Assembly: GCA_020698575.1 (NCBI GenBank)
Contig: CM036254.1
Location: forward strand, 27,494,526-27,558,525
Source of the DNA: Bostrychus sinensis
Taxonomy: Eukaryota > Chordata > Actinopteri > Gobiiformes > Eleotridae
Reading direction: 5' to 3'
Length of the DNA stretch: 64,000 nt
Both the position numbers and the translations under genes were made by a program. Shown here one piece after another: positions 61,987-64,000 of this stretch. The number at the start of each line of letters is the position of its first letter. Position 1 is the first letter of the stretch. The notes below the pieces were generated by a model. The model was not told where the DNA came from. It saw only the letters and a list, made by a program, of their open reading frames with translations, and did not search any database.

Positions 61987-62640
61987 ATGATGGCTAAAGA
62001 GACTGATGATTTTGATTGTAGACTTCAACATCCTTTCAGCATGATGGTGTCTGGACCATCGAACACTGGTAAAACATATTTTAAGTCTTTAATTGAAAAT
62101 GCTGACAAGATCATTTCTAAATGTATTGAAAATATTGTTTATGTTTATTCATGTTGGCAACCTCTGTATGACAATTTGTTAAAAATAAGACCTATAAATT
62201 TTGTTGATGGTTGGCCACTATGGGATGATTCTTTGTTGCCTGTAAATAAAACAAATTTGCTTATTATTGATGACTTGATGAATGATGCTAGCAACAATGT
62301 TGAGGTACAAAATGTTTTTACTAAATATGTACATTATAGAAATTTAAGTTGCATGTATCTGGTTTAAAATGCCTTTTTTCAAGGAAAGGTCAGTAGAACG
62401 ATTAGTTCAAACACCAATTAACTTGTTTTATTTAAAAATCCTCAAGATAAGTTTCAAGTTATGTTAATGGAAAGACAGAGGTTCCCCAGAAAGACAATTT
62501 TTTTTATGGAGTGTTTTGAGGATGCTACAAGTGCTCCTTTCGGCTCAATCTGTTTATTGATTATAAAGCAAGGACTCCTGATCATCTTCGTCTTAGAAGA
62601 GACTTGCTTTCAGATCTACCTGTGTTCTATCTGCCTAAAA
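61987..62640 (+). pseudogene. packaging-type (FtsK/HerA-like) ATPase of the Polinton-like element, broken
   Basis: In intact elements the ATPase packages DNA into capsids. The first piece (to 62,367) has the Walker A motif GPSNTGKT about 20 residues from the start and the Walker B LLIIDDLM about 75 residues later. A stop follows at YLV near 62,365. Downstream, decayed sequence continues in other frames (LVLFKNPQDKFQV; ECFEDATSAPFGS; DLPVFYLPK). The likely start ATG at 61,987 lies right after the polymerase stop; an in-frame ATG at 61,975 overlaps it. Confidence 0.8.
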
Positions 62641-62876
62641 ATCTCCAAAAGTCTCAATGCATTAGAAGAAACTTGTCTTTACTAAAACATTTAAAGAATG
62701 CTCCTCCCTCTCAGAGAAAACATATTATATGGTCGGGTTCAACAGATTTTGATTTAACACTGTGTGAGATAGCGCTAAATGTTTTAAAAGGTAAAATCCC
62801 GCTAACCAAAGCTCAGTATCAAAGGTTAAAAAAGGAGAAGACAAAAATAAGACTTATTGCCGACAAGAGTGTGTAG
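62604..62876 (+). CDS. small basic protein ORF of the element, ATPase tail joined in frame
   Basis: 90 codons. The first dozen (SDLPVFYLPKN) are the ATPase's expected end. From about 62,650 the ORF resembles the short conserved protein found after the ATPase in Polinton and adintovirus elements (LKHLKNAPPSQRKHIIW; IALNVLKGKIPLTKAQYQRL; a Lys/Arg-rich end), thought to be core- or membrane-related. The frame ends at a TAG followed by a long A-rich tract. Beyond it, another frame reads NQSGGFLL, so the original gene probably ran on. Confidence 0.55.
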   Translation: MLSDLPVFYLPKNLQKSQCIRRNLSLLKHLKNAPPSQRKHIIWSGSTDFDLTLCEIALNVLKGKIPLTKAQYQRLKKEKTKIRLIADKSV

Positions 62877-62921
62877 CAAAAAAAAAAAAGAAAAAAAAAA
62901 AAAAAAGAAAGAAAAAAAAAG
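62877..62921. repeat. A-rich low-complexity tract
   Basis: Mostly A with scattered G, directly after the TAG of the small basic ORF. Confidence 0.9.
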
Positions 62922-63005
62922 AAACTCATAAATCAATCTGGAGGATTTCTTTTGGAGGATTTTGGTCAATTCTATCGTATTCATATTTTCCTTTTTAAAT
63001 CAGAA

Positions 63006-63539
63006 TTAGAAATAATCCAGCAGGGCTTGACATCTTGCAGAAATCTCCAAGACTGAGTCATCAACGGCAAAGCAAATAAGACTGACTGTTCGATTAAGCG
63101 GTGTTCTAAAACGCGCCTCTATTCTCACATTACCTTGCTTAATAAGAGAAACATGGCCTCCGCAGCTTTCATCAGGTGTCAACTTAAAGCAAAACAGGGT
63201 ATAACCACTACAAAAATAAGTAATTTTCAGAGGTTGATTTTTTTTTTTTAATCTACCAGTTGACGTAACAAGCTGAATGTATTCTCTAATTGCATTCCGC
63301 CTAGCAAAATTTGGCTGACAGGGTTTAGAAGGAAACTGTTGACCATCGGCATATAGACAGAGAAATTCTCGCATAGCTGCCCGTAAACACCTCACTGTCC
63401 ACAAACCAGTTGCCCAGTTACCAGTTGTCCTTATAATAGCTAATGTCGCTACCTGCATATACACAAAACATATACAGATAACATTAATTGTGGTGATAAA
63501 GTCGCATCGTAGAGGTTTCATTCTCCTTGCAGCAGTCAC
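63006..63539 (-). pseudogene. capsid-type protein, C-terminal part (double-jelly-roll-like)
   Basis: 177 codons. The last two thirds (LYADGQQFPSKPCQPNFARR; then YTLFCFKLTPDESCGGHVSL) match the C-terminal region of the Polinton/adintovirus major-capsid-like proteins, often labelled F54H12.2-like in animal genomes. The first 50 or so residues look unrelated, which suggests a frame change or truncation. It converges on the plus-strand polymerase-ATPase-small ORF run, leaving about 85 bp between. Confidence 0.6.
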
Positions 63540-63610
63540 ATTCTATATCACGTTCACATCTAAACAGTCTTTTCTTTAGTTTTTCTCTCTGATCATAGAC
63601 ATTGTACCAT

Positions 63611-63997
63611 TTAAAAATTGTCGATGTGAGAGAAAATAACCAATGTTTTCTCCCATTGATCCCAGCACACCAAAAATCCAGTGTCAAAACATTCTTTCCT
63701 CCATTTTTCAAGTTTTAGCGAGTAATCAGCATCGTCCAGCTCAGACTTTTTAGGCCTGAGTATTGTATTGTTCAGGCATTGGCTGAAGAAGATGTAAAAT
63801 TCAGGATCTCTTATATCCAAATTTAGGATAGGATAGGATTCGTCAGGAATGGTCCCATCCCATTGCGTGACATACAATCCTGATGAAGTCTCTAAAAAGT
63901 TGCCAGTCTTTCGTGGCGAAACGAATATTAGGCAATATTCTAACCATAAACAGCTCGTCAACTTCTCTTGTATACAAATACAACTTGCCTTCTTCAA
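63611..63997 (-). CDS. unrecognised ORF at the right edge
   Basis: 128 codons, open towards the window edge. Contains FLETSSGLYVTQWDGTIPDE and DADYSLKLEKWRKECF. It lies upstream, on the same strand, of the capsid-like ORF. A second frame (63,484-63,711) continues with a Cys-rich end, so a frameshift is possible. It may be the body of the same gene or a separate element gene. Function unknown. Confidence 0.4.
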   Translation of the reverse strand: MKKASCICIQEKLTSCLWLEYCLIFVSPRKTGNFLETSSGLYVTQWDGTIPDESYPILNLDIRDPEFYIFFSQCLNNTILRPKKSELDDADYSLKLEKWRKECFDTGFLVCWDQWEKTLVIFSHIDNF

Positions 63998-64000
63998 ATC

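Overview
The window is animal nuclear DNA and almost certainly from a bony fish. It is AT-rich and holds one large, finely split minus-strand gene. Its introns and flanks are packed with tRNA-derived SINEs, hAT-like and TA-flanked non-autonomous DNA elements and LINE 3' ends of kinds familiar from teleosts. Near the right edge is a decayed Polinton/Maverick (adintovirus-like) element.

Layout. From 876 to 49,209 on the minus strand lies the 5' part of cfap46 (TTC40), a TPR-rich ciliary protein. I could place 38 consecutive coding exons, about 1,746 codons, with splice sites and phases that agree at every junction except inside exon 19. The start codon is at 49,209. The gene runs off the left edge, where roughly the C-terminal third must lie. 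About 300 bp upstream of the start is a perfect RFX X-box half-site pair (49,510-49,522), as expected for a motile-cilium gene. One intron uses a GC donor, and one acceptor uses a (GA)n microsatellite as its pyrimidine tract.

Introns and flanks. The introns hold SINEs of at least three families, two oppositely oriented LINE 3' fragments, two related TA-flanked elements with CCGTATTTTCC ends, a foldback element with about 320-bp arms split by a second element, a 146-bp AT-rich palindrome, and several hAT-type MITEs. The 49.5-56.2 kb stretch is intergenic and repeat-rich, with no gene I can support.

From about 56.3 kb to the right edge is a broken self-synthesising transposon. An acidic ORF of unknown nature comes first. 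A protein-primed family B DNA polymerase pseudogene, a packaging-type ATPase pseudogene and a small basic protein ORF follow on the plus strand. They converge on a capsid-like ORF and an unrecognised ORF on the minus strand. A 2.5-kb hAT element carrying its own decayed BED-finger transposase sits inside the polymerase gene. Everything in the element looks inactive: stops, frameshifts and a changed polymerase catalytic motif.

The host gene and the mobile DNA share no visible function. Family names rest on recognition by eye, since no search could be run.
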